Origin: Penicillium oxalicum
Taxonomy: Eukaryota > Ascomycota > Eurotiomycetes > Eurotiales > Aspergillaceae
Assembly: GCF_001723175.1 (NCBI RefSeq)
Contig: NC_064654.1
Span: forward strand, 3,534,001 to 3,598,000
DNA: 64,000 nt
Direction: 5' to 3'
The notes below the pieces were generated by a model that saw only the letters and a list, made by a program, of their open reading frames with translations, was not told where the DNA came from and did not search any database. This document shows, in pieces, positions 19,046-30,969 of this stretch. The stretch's first letter is position 1. Every line of letters starts with the position of its first letter. Both the position numbers and the translations under genes were made by a program.

Positions 19046-21842
19046 GCTCTCAAGCCATCGACAGGGTGCCTCGTCAAGTTGCTTGTCATCATCCACCACA
19101 GGGTCACGGAGGGCCTGGGTCAAGCAACAGACGCTATCTCTCTGTTGGAAGGTCGAAAGAGCCTAGATCTACCAAGCATGGCTCAGCGGATCCAGGGGTC
19201 TGCAGTTCCTTCGACCTTGAAATTGCTTAATTCGAGTGGGCCTGAGATGATCGAACGTTGCGACCCACCGGTCTGCCAGAAAGAGGCCACGATCCTCACA
19301 ACCTCAATCTATTTCTCACTGGCAATGGACGGTCAATTCCGTCCCCGGCTTGCCTGGGATCCTGCGCCGGGATCATCAAACTGCTACCAACCAATACGAT
19401 TACGAATCGTGCAGAACAGAGTCCGAGGTCTTCTTGAGGTCGGACATGCGTCGATGCTTTTCTGAACTGACCAGAGCTCCTGGTTTGGGGATTCAGGGCT
19501 TGAATTTTGAATCGGAGCTTTGAAACACGCATTGCGAATGCCCGCTTCAGAGCAGTCCAGGTTGCACGCAAGCTCATGACAGCAACCTTCACCCGGCCAT
19601 TGGTGGAATTTTCTTCGAGAATCTCGTCTCAAGATTCTTTTCTCCACTCAATTGTGGGAGGAACTCTCTCGATTGGGGTCATGCCAAGACGCTAAGGCTG
19701 CTTCATTACCACCGGCTGGTCCTGGCATCCACCGACGACTTCCCACGATGCCAAAGGACGGAATGGCAAGAAGCACGATAGAGACCCGCCAGGGGTGGGT
19801 GGCTGTTTTGAAGCAAGACACCCGGGGGGTCTACCATTTCCCACCATCCCCGGAGTGGGTGTAAAGAGCCGGCCGTTTCCACGATCAATCCTGACGCCTG
19901 CAACGGTGCACAACTGCACATGCCACATGGCTGATGACTCCATGGCTCCATAGTCATATTGTTGAGTACCGTGTACTCAACATCGTACAGAGTCAGCCAC
20001 CCACCGGACTCGGTCATCTCTCCTGACGGAATCAAACAGTCAAAGCTTTGTCTGTGCATTGGTCAAGTTGTATGGAGGCGTACAAATTTGGCAAGCATTT
20101 CGCATGGATCGGATGATCACCTATGAAGAAAAAGGGAGGTGTCCATCGCGAAAACAAGCCGAAAAATTAATGGGTGCGCGAAAAATGCACTGTTGTATTT
20201 TCATACTCTTGTGTTTCTTCCGCTATCAATTTCCACTCATCAGCTGACTTCCAACACTTCTATGCATGCAGTGGCACTTGGAATGCCTCGGCCTCGGCCT
20301 TGTAGGCTCCATTGGTACCTCTGCGACAGTTACCAATTGATCCTGAACGGAAAATTTAGCATCCGACAGACAAGAAATTCCAGTTGTAAATAAACTTTAG
20401 TGGGTTTCGTCAGCAGCCCCTGCATCCGTTCCTGACCCCTGAATCCTCAGTCGGCACCTCTCAGAAATCGGAAGCGCCTCTAAACCGTGTAATATATTAC
20501 TGTGCAACTAGTTGGTCACCGGATCGACCAGAGACGTATCTAAACATGACTCAGGTCAGGTCTATCGGGAAATGAGCAGCCGAGGCATAGCGGCCTCGGT
20601 GGTTGTCATCACCAACACCGAAATTGAGGATTGAAATCTGGGACCAAGTCCGGACGTTCCTTTCCATGAAGCATACCGCCATCATCGCATCGACATATAT
20701 TTGGAAACTACTATTAAAATATCCAGCGCTCAGTCTGGCTCTCATGAATGCGGTAGATAAGCACATGTCGCCTAATTCTGCTTCCCTGAAGCAGGAACCC
20801 AAAATCCCCCACTCGGGACGAGCTCAGAAAGCGAAAAGCCATCATCTCCACAAACGCTACCGTCATGCTCCAAAATCAATTGGGGGCTACTACTTTGAGA
20901 TGAAGCATCTACATTGTACTGATCTCAAGGTGGTGTTGTTGATCTGTATGTCTTGGATTACAGTGGAATCAATAATGGCCAAATCAATCGTAGCACAGCA
21001 CCCAATTACCAACCTACTAAATAGTAAATGATCAACACCTCACGCCCCCTTTGCTGACTCTTAATAATGAGACGGGCTTCGCCATAGAATGATGTCTACA
21101 ATATGACCATAGCCAACCAAGGACTCAGTGGAGCCAGACTCGAAGCTGATCCGTTTTTATTTCAAAGATCATCGCGCAGATGTTCCATTGGACACATGAG
21201 ATCCCGATAGGTACACTTACACCTACCTACGCTTCGATATCTAGGTCGGGAGGTGGTTGCTAGCCCGGGATTGAAGATGAAACATGACTTCCACCTGAGA
21301 CGATGCATGAGAAGTGATACACCTCGAGCCTTTTCAGTAGTCCCGAAACCCATCCCAGGATGTACGTTTTACTGTATGATGGAATAGCGGCCTGGAATTC
21401 GACGTAGAAAATGTGTCTAATGGCAATGGCACAATACAAGATTGATATGAAGCACTACAGCCCGGACAATCTTGTGCAATGGCGTTGCGATCAATCTGCG
21501 TGAAAATCACCGTCTCGGTTGTTGATTGACTGATCTCCGCCGGGATATACAAGCACGAGGCAACCTCTTCACAGTTCAATGAAAAATTCACATTATTGTA
21601 TAATACATTTGCAGAGGGGTTCCCCGCTCATGGCCCATTCCTGATCAGGGACCTGATGTCGCTGTCCAGATGTATACAACATGAACCGGACAGGCTCGAT
21701 GCATGGGTGCAAAGCATGTACCTCCGGGGAGATGCAAGAGTCTCGGAGGAGTCGACGTGTGGAGGCGCAGTGTGGGTGTGTCACTACAATCGATACACAC
21801 AAGATAGCCTCTGGGCAGATTTGTGGTGGGACAAAGGTCACT

Positions 21843-24800
21843 TCAAGCCTTAGCCTTAGCCTTGGTCTTGCGGCCCTTCTTGGGCTTTTCTTCACTGTCG
21901 TCGATGAAATCGTCCGCTTCTGCAGTCGCCGCTTTCTTACCCTTCTTTCCTTTCGCCGATGCGGCCTTCTTCTTTGGCACACTGACGTATTTGTCCTTTT
22001 TCAAATCCAGATCCTCATCTTCCTCATCCTTGACCTCTTCAACCACTTCTTCCTCGTCGGATTCCTCGACAACATCCTCCACGTCCGGTTTCTCCTTCGA
22101 TTCTTTCTTTGGCGCAACGACATTGCTCGCCTTCATAAATGGCAGCGGATGAGATCGTGAATTGTAAAGTCGCGTGAAAGTTGCCTTGGTCTGCGTGTCT
22201 AGCTTCACATTGGATTGGTCCATGGGACCAAGTCCAAGTTCGATCATTGCGTCGAAATCATCACGGGTGAGGAAATATGCATCCATGAAATCAATGACCT
22301 CGTCCACACTCTCTTTTCCTTCGTCCTGGAGGCGCTTGACCGACTTGTCCCAAATCAATGGCATGTACTGCTGTCGAATCTCATCCCTGTTGCCCGAAGT
22401 CCGAAGGCGCATATGGCCCTGAATCTCTTTAACAAAGCGTGTCAATTTGCCTAAAGAGATAGAGAGGAGAGAACGTTAATAACGGCAGTGAATTGACGCG
22501 CCAAGTTGCGGTCACGGAGTGAAACTCAGGGAATCCCTTACCTTGCTTGCTGTTTTGGCCAAGCCAAGTGGTGAATTGTGGGCGTTCTCGCATGTTGCCG
22601 TATGTGAAACTTGCTGGACGGACAAAGCTAAACATTGCGTGAGTCGGCATCAGGCTCCATTGCTGTTGTGTGCCATGAATCATACGATCCACAAGATCTC
22701 CATCGCTAATACTAGAGGCCGCCTTGTCGAACAACTCAAGTTCCTTGAGGTTTTTCTCCTTCGGGTCTTCAAATCTGGCGGAAAGTGAAGGTTTCGTGCG
22801 CAGATAGTTCTCTTGTAGCATTAGATAGCTGAACTCATGGTCGTTGAAGTACAGCTCAGTTTTGTCGTTCAACGTCGAATTTGAGCTTGCTGCAAACATT
22901 TGTGCACTGAGGATCTTGCTGGTAATGTCCCAAGGCTTAAGGATGATATGCTTTTCCCATGACTTAGCCATTTGCTTGCCCTTGTCAAAATCGATCGTGG
23001 AGCCCTCGTCCAAAAGAGATTGGTCCACTTTGACCGCGGAGAGCATGTTGATAATCTGCCGAATGTCTGCGTGCGAGCCCTCAATCAAAGCTTCCAGCAC
23101 AGGTTGAGGGATCTTCATTTTCTCTCGGAAGCAGATCGTGGAAAGCCGTGCACGGATTTGATCAGGAGTTGGACGTCTGAATGGGATATCAAAAGTGACA
23201 TGATCGAAGGGCTTCATTTTGGGCAATCGCCGCTCATTGCAAATGAGAATGATTGGAATGTTCGTCTTTTTGACGATGGCTGCGACAGCACCAACACCTC
23301 CTCTATCGCCCGCTGACATACCATCGACTTCATCCATAATGAGGACCAAATTGCGCTTCTCGCTTTGAACCTTTTTTCCCTCCCCCGCAAAGTATCCTTG
23401 CAGCGATGTTGTATCGAGCACACCCAGTGTGCCATTTTCGACAAGCTTCTTACTCCGAGTGTCACTTGCATTTGTCTCGACGATGTCATACCCCTCAAGC
23501 TTGGCGACCAGATGGGCGGCCGTCGTCTTGCCGATTCCGGGGGGGCCGTGGATCATCACAGCACGATAGACACCCGAGCCGTCCTTTCCCGCCTTCTTGA
23601 AATTCGACCTCGCACTTTGATGCCAATTCCGCAGCCAGCTTTGGAGTTTTTCAACGGCAGTTTTGTTGCCGCAGATCATACCGATCGAGGTAGGCGCATA
23701 CTTGGTCGTCCACAACTGATCATCCACAGGTAGACTTTGAGATGCGGGGGCAACCGACCCGTTGGGCTGCACCTTTGATTGTGCCTTTGCCTTTTCAGCT
23801 TCCTGGCGCTTTTCTTCAGCATCAATTTCAGCAGCCATCTTCTTGACTTTATCCTCTTCGGCTTTTTGCTTTGCAGCGAACTTCTCGGCGGCTTGTCCTG
23901 ACCCGCCATTAGCGGGCAATTTACGAATTAACTCAAAAAGGCCATCCTCGTTGATGGTTTTGAGATTGAACTTCGCAATTGTTTGTAGCTTTTTGGGACC
24001 AGCGTCACCTCCAAGGACAACATAACTGGTTTTCGAGCTTGGCGCAGTTGTGACTTTGCCGCCGTATTTTTTCACCAGCTCTTGGCCTTCTTCCCTCCCC
24101 AAGGTTTCGAGAATTCCTGTAAACACAAAGGAAAGGCCAGCTAGGCAGTTTTCGGCGCCCACGGGAATGTCCTTTGTACCGGCAGTCGGAGGAGTGCGTG
24201 AACGCTGCGCACCATATTGCCATTTTTTGGGTTCTGCACTCTCTGGAGGTGGCGATGGAGGCTTGACAGTCGGGATGCTGTCGAAAATCTTTTGGATCTC
24301 GGGATTCTCTGACTCCGCGTCTTTTTTCTTCGGTAACGGCTTTGACTTTTTCGCGGCTGGTGAAGCAGGTTGTTTCGCCCGCGCTGCTGGTTTCTTCTTC
24401 GTTTCGAGATTGTTGTCTTCTTCGTCTTGATCAACGAGCGCTTCTGACTTGCGTTTCCGTGTTGTCCTCGCAGATTTAGGTGCAGCCTTTGGAAGGTCTT
24501 CCATGACAATATCCTCGTCCTCGTTTTCCTCTTCATCGTCCAAGATCGATCTCTTAGCCCGTGTTCTTCTCACAGACGCAGTAGCTGGTTTCACTTCCAG
24601 TACTTCGAAATCGTCGTCGTCGTCGTCGCTGTCTGCCGCTACATAGTCATCGTCTTTCTTTTTGCCGTATTCTCCGGCGAATATGTCGTCCGCGCCGAGA
24701 TCTTCATCTTCGACGACCTTGGTCGTCTTTCTTGCAGACTTGCGTGGGGGAGTCTTCATGGCTTTCGCGGGGACATCGTCGGTTCCGACCTCAGTGGAAG

Positions 24801-25303
24801 ACTTCGCTGGGCGGCCACGCTTTTTCGAAGAAGCGAAATAATCCGAGCTCGTTGTAGGCTCGCCTTTTGGCTCTTCGCTCTTTCTACTTTGCAGGAAAGG
24901 ATATCAGCGCTCATTTCACTAACACAATTATGGATTCATGAAAGTGCTCACGCTTGAGTTTTCAATTTCTGACCCGTCGTTATTTTTTTTGCTGGCGCAA
25001 CATCTTCGTCTTCATCACTCTCATCCACAACCTTCCTGCTGCCTATCTGGTGTTAGGGTAGGACTCCAAAACCCCATATTGCTTAACGTACGTCGTTTCC
25101 GGGCAGATTGTGGGTCCTATCCAGAAGGGTGCGTCAGGAACGGCCTTTCAAATTTGCACGACGTGAAATAGCAGTATGGTAGCCCATTGCTCGACTTATA
25201 TCGTATGCATGTGCCTCATTCGTACCTCTTTTGTGGTCTTTGCAACGGCTCCTGGGGTTGAAGCAGGTTTGCCACCAAAGAAGCTTCGTATATCAGATGG
25301 CAT
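21843..25303 (-). CDS. rfc1: Replication factor C large subunit
   Basis: Five exons: 25303-25226, 25116-25092 (25-base micro-exon), 25042-24952, 24883-22542 and 22450-21843, giving 1047 residues. The N-terminus MPSDIRSFFGGKP carries a PCNA-interacting IxxFF-type motif. Acidic and lysine-rich linkers follow, then a BRCT domain (about 305-395, from GAENCLAGLSFVFTGILETL), the AAA+ module with Walker A GPPGIGKTT near 511 and Walker B LVLIMDEVDG near 577, the RFC1 C-terminal domain, and a K/E-rich tail ending KKGRKTKAKAKA. Rfc1 is the clamp-loader subunit that opens PCNA and loads it at primer ends. Exon 4 has two in-frame acceptors three bases apart (24886 or 24883); the TAG at 24883 is preferred. 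The micro-exon is supported by frame and by restoring the basic run ARKRRSRKVV. Confidence 0.94.
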
Positions 25304-25612
25304 GATTCCCAAGCGATAGAACCCAGCTACACGGCAGTCGTCTCTGGGCCAAGCGAGGAATGATGGGAATAAAAAAAAGCTATTGACGCGAAAACGAGCT
25401 AGGTGTGCTACACAGGTGACGCGCGCGACACGAATGATGCCCCGGAAGACGTGACCGATGACTAAGGAACACGCTGAGCACGTGCCTCGTACTTAGACCT
25501 AATACGGACTAGCGGCTATTGGGGGAACTCGGACATGGAAAAGTGCCGCAGCCTTGCGCAAAGCACCGCGAAGCTGTGATTGTTGAGTCCTGAATCGCTC
25601 GTCACGGTCAAG
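25304..25612. other. Shared promoter of rfc1 and mrpl16
   Basis: Only 309 bp separate the two start codons, which point away from each other. The region is rich in CG-containing motifs, including ACGCGAAAA and ACGCGC, and has an A8 run at 25371-25378. Confidence 0.6.
25386..25424. promoter_or_regulatory. MluI/Swi4-box-like motifs upstream of rfc1
   Basis: ACGCGAAAA at 25386-25394 and ACGCGC at 25419-25424 resemble the ACGCGT (MCB) and CGCGAAAA (SCB) elements bound by APSES factors of the MBF/SBF type at the G1/S transition. They lie 84-121 bp upstream of the rfc1 start. A perfect ACGCGT is found upstream of rfc5 in this window. Confidence 0.4.
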
Positions 25613-26434
25613 ATGAGAGCCCACACCTTGCTGTCATCGCGGTCTTTACTGGCCTACACTCGGCCTACCTGTATGATCCCCTAATGATCTGCCACGATCT
25701 CCCTCGCGCCTCGAAACTAACATTCATGGGCTCAGGTCTGTCGGCTTCAATTGCTTCTCTTTCACTCACAAGATGCTTCTCGACGACATCGCCAGCGCTT
25801 GACTGGCTCACTCCCAAATTTGCCGAAAAGTCCAAGTCCCCCAAAGGCCGGCCACATGTCGCCACAGGAGGATCAACCCGAGGAACGACGGTGGTATGGG
25901 GAGACTTTGGCCTTCGTATGAAGGATCATGACCGCCGAATGCCAGCCTCAGCTCTCAAGATTGCAGAGGAAACGATTAAGAGGCGGCTTCGAGGTATGAA
26001 TTACAAGCTGTACAAGCGTGTTAGCGCCAACATTGGTGTCTACACCAAGGGCAATGAACAACGTATGGGTAAGGGTAAGGGTAAATTCGACTACTGGACG
26101 GTCCGTCTACCCGTCAGTCGGGTTGTCTTTGAGTTGAAGGGAGATTTGCACGAAAAGGTTGCCCGAGAGGCCTTCAGATTGGCTGGTCACAAGTTGCCAG
26201 GTACGTTGTCTACATTGCATCACTGTTTAGAATCACCGCATACTGAATTCTGAAATGCTAGGTCTTTGGGAGTTTGTGAAGAAGGATGATCCGCCCGTCG
26301 TTGGAATTACGAAGCTCGGTAACGGCGTCACGCTCGAAACGCTGAAGCGAGCCCGCCGGAACCCGCCTCTTGGCACTGGTGACCTCGTGAACCCTCCCAA
26401 GTCCACATCCTCTAGCCCCGACGCTCCTCAATAA
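25613..26434 (+). CDS. mrpl16: Mitochondrial large ribosomal subunit protein uL16m
   Basis: Three exons, 25613-25670, 25736-26200 and 26262-26434, giving 231 residues. The start MRAHTLLSSRSLLAYTRPTC gives a basic, S/R-rich mitochondrial presequence; a frame open from 25684 lies in the first intron and lacks it. The mature part has the L16 landmarks GDFGLRMKDHDRRMPASAL, RMGKGKGKFDYWTVRLP and FELKGD, then the C-terminal LWEFVKKDDPPVVGI. uL16 sits near the peptidyl transferase centre and the A-site tRNA of the ribosome. The gene is divergent from rfc1 across 309 bp and convergent with rfc5. Confidence 0.94.
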
Positions 26435-27933
26435 TCTTGTGACCCTAGCCATTGCCATGTGCCCATTTGATCACTTCCGTTTCGTTGCGGATTTTTCGGC
26501 ATCAAGCTAGGCTCTAGCCTCCAACGCCGGAGCCAGGCCCGTAACCCTGTTCCCGTCTGCTCTTTGCAGTCTCCGCATCAACTAGGGATTCCGAGTCCAT
26601 TTTTTCTGTACATTATGTGTCAGCCTTATACGCATTTCATTTTTGGGAGGGTTATTGTGCACCCCTCATAGATCGTCGAGCACTCGGTGTCTTTGGAGTT
26701 GAAAGAAAATCAAAAAGATACTAGGATTTCATTTACTTTTGCGATCGTCTGCAGCAGCGCTGCCTTGTCCCAATTGCTCTGCCAACCTCTCATCCTCGGC
26801 AGCTGAATCGGCATCCACAGATGAATCCAAAGTGGTTTTTATCTCACTCTTCGTATGCGGCAAACCCCCTTCGGTTTACATATCAGCCGACGACGACCCA
26901 GTATTGTGAGAGTGAACGTCGTAGGAGTGGCTTACCGCCTAGTTGACCTGTCTGTTTGGCGGGAGGTATAGTATATTCACGGATCGATTCGTATCTTCCT
27001 CAGCATATCAGCATCATTGTGTTCAACCGCAAAAGGCTCGACACTGCGAGTAATTTCCATACTGTGTACTCTCGCCGCCAGGTTCCATATCGACTAGCCC
27101 AGGATTGGACATTTTGGAGGATGAGTACTGGTAGATAGGTAACAATATAGACAGTGATTCGAGGCAGGGACAAGTTGCCTAAACATCAGACAGAATCACT
27201 AAGGAGCTCAGCGGCCTATGTGTCGAACGGGGCCAAAGAGATGAGAGATTCTTGGAAGCTGGAGGTGTGCCTCAGCATGTGTTGGTTACTGAGTGACCGC
27301 AAGAGGTCGTCACAAGAAGTTATGACGTAACCTCAGCTGCAATGCCCGGAGCAGGCTCACTACGCGTACTACGTCGCTCCACCTGGACTTGATCGTCCAG
27401 GAATCCTAGGTACAGCATGGAGGCAGCCCCGCAGAAAGGAATTATACCTGTGTATTTCATAGTTACCTTACACGACTTAGCCTATCAGCGATAAGTAGAA
27501 TAAAAGAACTACAACTTTATGAAAGGTCCTACCTAGTACCTATTCGACTGGCAGGTCCGCAGACACCTCGTCAGAATGGATACATTGAAAAATCACGAAG
27601 CGGCGTTCCATTCGTCTGTGTCCTCATGTCATAACATATCCTCGGATGCATTTGAATGAATCGCACAAGGAATGTGTAGTAGAATCTCGGGGTTTCACTT
27701 GCAATGATAGTTCATTGATTTAAAAGTATAATGCCGCCCAGTATTTGAAAAAGCCCTATGCTGCACCAGCCAGAGCTGACGAAAATCAGAGAAAAATAAT
27801 GATGTAAATAAAGGTAAAATCGTATGATTCCACATGTCCGTGCAAGCCACATGAGGAGGGAGAGTTACGGCCGCGCAGTTTAGGCATGTCTTATCTTATG
27901 GCCAAGGCCCGCTTTATACCATAAGAAGGCAGT
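26435..27933. other. 1.5 kb convergent intergenic region
   Basis: Lies between the mrpl16 and rfc5 stop codons. Composition is mixed to AT-rich. The only frame of minimal length (26956-27138, plus) has no coding features. No tRNA-like T-loop motif was seen. Confidence 0.5.
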
Positions 27934-29315
27934 CTAGTCGAAATCCATGCCCATTGTCCAGCTGGTTTGTGCATCAGTCAGTAGATGAAAAGGCTTGGGA
28001 AAGGCTTGACTGTGTTCCGAGGGGTGGGGGACTGACCTTTCGTAGATGCGCATGAATTTAGCAACAAAGGCCTCGAGGTGGAAGATGACTTTCTGCATCA
28101 CAGAATCCAATTAGTATAAAGTTCAACACGGCCTTGAGAATTGCACTCACACTGCCGAGCTTGATCCGGTGCTCGTAAAAAGCAGACCATTTGATGACGT
28201 CCGGCTTGAGCACATCGTCAACCTTGGCGACCAGCATAAACGTCAAAGTCTAGTTGTACTTTGGTTAGCCTTTTTCGGAAACAACTGATGGCAAATGAAG
28301 CACTTACTTTCAGAATAGTTGTCGGTGGGATACAATGCGTCAAAAGGTCGTAGAGCCGGGCGCGTACTTGCAACAGCTGGGCGGGGCTTCGCTCCCGTAC
28401 AATGTCGTCCGCCGTTACTGAGATGAGCGCCTCCCAGTCTGGTGGAGGGATCAATGTGCTGTCTGTAACTTTCTCGCTGTTTTGGGAAAACAGTTAGGGC
28501 CGATACACCTCTCATTGCCTGGACTGGACGGGATTCGACTCACTTTTGCGCATAGATTGACTCAAACATGAGCAGTGCCCGCCGTAAATTGCGTCCACTC
28601 TCTTTCGCAATCCTTTTGTTCAAGCCCGGAGCTTCAGTCCACCCTTCTCTTTTCGCGGCGATTCGAAGTGCGGAACAAATGTCGCTTTCACTTGGCGCTG
28701 CCACCCTGACTAGCAGCGTACGAGATCGGATAGGTGCTATGATATTGGATGTGCTGTTTGCGAGAAGTATCAAGCGCAAGTTTGGACTATATTTTTCCAT
28801 CGTGCGTCGGAGGGCTGCTTGAGCATCGCGGGTCAGGTGGTCTGCTTCATTGATAACGACAATCTTGAAGCGTTGCTTCGCTGACAAGTCCACCTGCTGT
28901 GTCTGGGCAACTTCCTTCAGTAATTCCTGGACCACAACACGATCATAGTTCCCAACATCGGCGGGGGTGATTTCAAGGTGGTAGACGGAGGATACGATGT
29001 TGAATTCGAGCTTGCGATTGCTGGTTGTCTGGAAGACACGCGCATCGATTTTGATTTTCTCGACGCCGGGACCGTACAATTCCTTAAGAGTCGCAATTAT
29101 CCGCGTCTTTTTCCCAGCACCAGAAGGACCATAGACTAGGAGATGGGGAAAGTCGCCGCTTTGGGCCTAAATTTTGAAGAAGCGCCTCGTGAGCAAGTTG
29201 TCGAACGCTCGGACAAAGTCCTACGTACCAATGATCGAAGTCGGTCTGATAGTTCCGGATGATATGTGAGCGCATCAAGCGTCCGTGGACGCAGCTTGTC
29301 GACGAGAAGAGCCAT
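27934..29315 (-). CDS. rfc5: Replication factor C small subunit (yeast Rfc5 / human RFC3 type)
   Basis: Six exons: 29315-29229, 29166-28544, 28476-28308, 28249-28151, 28092-28037 and 27961-27934, giving 353 residues. MALLVDKLRPRTLDALTYH is the typical small-subunit start. Walker A is GPSGAGKKT (42-50). The Walker B region reads VVINEADHL, with N in place of D, as is usual for this non-catalytic subunit. DVGNYDRVVVQELLKEVA and the C-terminal HLEAFVAKFM identify the Rfc5/human RFC3 branch. The arginine-finger box normally written SRC reads SRT here. It acts in the pentameric clamp loader with Rfc1, encoded 2.6 kb away, and also in alternative loaders (Rad24, Ctf18, Elg1). The last exon adds only ten codons including the stop. 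Naming differs between species: human RFC3 equals budding yeast Rfc5. Confidence 0.95.
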
Positions 29316-30033
29316 TACTGAAGGAGAAAATTGGGTTGGGTAAATGTCTTTTGATAGGAGGATCCTCGGAAACTACGAGACCGAAGAAACGCGTCGGAAA
29401 GACGCGCCCAATTAAGTGATGGTCCGTGCGTCCGTTCAGTTTCCACAGTCCGGTGCAGTCTGATACCAAGCCATCTCAGAGCTCAAAAGTCAATTTTTGA
29501 TTCAAGAATCACATGGATATGGCGGGTACAATTCCATCAATGATATAGTCTTATGACTGCTGAATATTAAACATTACTCACAAAAGCATTGCTATTACTC
29601 TATTCAGGACTTAGAAAGGCATGTCGCGTTCCGGCAACCTGCACCGGACATGAAACCCATTTCACCAGATATTTCTTTCGGGACCAATGGATAGATCTCG
29701 ACGATCTAGAATTACATCAGGTATATCATTTTGACACCATAATCTTCAGGGATAGGGCAACGATATGAATATAGAGTGAGGAGTTGTTTGCCACAAGCAT
29801 CGTTGGATAGGTATGTAGTAGAGATTGTGACCAGTGTCCCTTTGCCTTATTTGCTCAATTCTATATTGTACAACCACATCATGCGTGGATCAGGTATGGG
29901 CTTAAAATGAAGATCTCAAGCAGCCTACTTTCGGGATTTGGAATAATTGTGTTGTTCGGCGCGAGAGCCTGAGCCATGCCTCATGTTGATTCCCAGCATC
30001 TGGACAGTGAGTATCCGCACATGAGTTTTTTCT
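29316..30033. other. Spacer between cox11 and rfc5
   Basis: The two minus-strand genes are head to tail here: the rfc5 promoter with an ACGCGT element lies near its start, and the cox11 start is beyond the other gene. This 0.7 kb lies upstream of rfc5 and downstream of cox11. No gene is seen. Confidence 0.5.
29389..29394. promoter_or_regulatory. MluI cell-cycle box (ACGCGT) upstream of rfc5
   Basis: A perfect, palindromic ACGCGT 74-79 bp upstream of the rfc5 ATG, followed at 29402-29406 by ACGCG. In yeasts this element drives G1/S expression of replication genes through MBF. Confidence 0.45.
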
Positions 30034-30969
30034 TCAAGAAGCGATAGGCTTCAGAACCCCATTGTCATCATACTTTGCTTCTGTAAGGGGTCAGCAGTAA
30101 CTCTGATTGGCGAGAGGAGGCAATGCTTACTGAAGAAAGTATATGACAACGTTATTGTGTCGATACCTTTCATGGTCGGATCCGTTGCGAAATCTGGGTC
30201 GATATAAAAGAACACTGGCATATCTACCGATTCACCAGCATTCAACTTCTGCTCTTCGAAACAGAAGCATTGGATCTTGCTGAAATATGGAGCCACCTGC
30301 CCTGGTGTCACGCTGTATGTTGCAATTCCGATAATATCGTGGGGGCTCTTGTTGGTCGCGGTATAAAAGGCCAAAGCTGTCTCTCCAGGCAAAACTCGAA
30401 CTTCGCGCTGTTGCGGCGTGAACTTCCATGGAAGTACGTCTGAAACGGATCCATTGAACGTAATGCGGAGGCGTCGGGAGTCGGTTACTGGTGTCACGCG
30501 CGAAGCCGTATCACCGTCGCCAGTACGATGTGTCAGAATTGGCTGGCCACCCCATCCAGTTTGTGTACAGATCTATGAAGACTCTCTGTCAATACTACTA
30601 CTCTCAAGACGTGTGATGAAAGTAAGGTGGAAAAATGAGATGCGGACCATTTTGTACAGAGGCACTGAACCGTAGGCAAGTGCAACAGTGCCAAGGATAA
30701 CACTAATCGTGTAGTACCTATTCCGATGTCATAGATTAGCCAGGTCAAGCTTTCAGGCCTGACAAGAAAACATACATGGTCGAGGCATTGCGATGCTGCG
30801 ATTGCGGCGTGTTGAAGGGAGCCGCGGAAGCATGCTGTTCATGTTGGAAGACATTTCTTGAGAAATGACGGGTCTCTGCTGTGAAAAACCCCCTTTGTAC
30901 ACTCAATGGACGACACAGTATGCTTTTAGGGGAGCACCGACCCCACGGGAACATGATCCTTGAAATCAT
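30034..30969 (-). CDS. cox11: Cytochrome c oxidase assembly factor Cox11
   Basis: Four exons, 30969-30776, 30717-30648, 30572-30131 and 30080-30034, giving 250 residues. An R-rich presequence (SILCRPLSVQRGFFTAETRH) precedes one membrane span (YYTISVILGTVALAYGSVPL). After it come the Cox11 landmarks YKMICTQTGWGGQP, ITFNGSVSDVLPWKFTP and FSKIQCFCFEEQ, the last with the CFC copper-binding motif. Cox11 is anchored in the mitochondrial inner membrane with its copper domain in the intermembrane space, and delivers copper to the CuB site of Cox1. The second intron has an unusual GTCCGC donor, but the junction is fixed by frame and by the conserved peptide. An alternative in-frame start at 30954 would shorten the presequence by five residues. 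Confidence 0.94.

Larger units (their letters stand above)
18896..21842. other. 2.9 kb sparse region upstream of the polygalacturonase
   Basis: The part nearest the gene is its promoter. The remainder, up to the rfc1 stop, shows no frame with splice-linked partners or recognisable motifs. The longest frames (18935-19465 and 20603-21031, plus strand) have unstructured composition. It may hold a decayed gene too far gone to recognise. Confidence 0.45.

Noticed and set aside
18935..19465. 176-codon plus-strand frame upstream of the polygalacturonase
   Set aside because: Overlaps the promoter, no motif, no continuation by splicing.
20603..21031. 142-codon plus-strand frame in the gap before rfc1
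   Set aside because: Unbiased codon use and no recognisable domain; likely chance in an AT-rich spacer.
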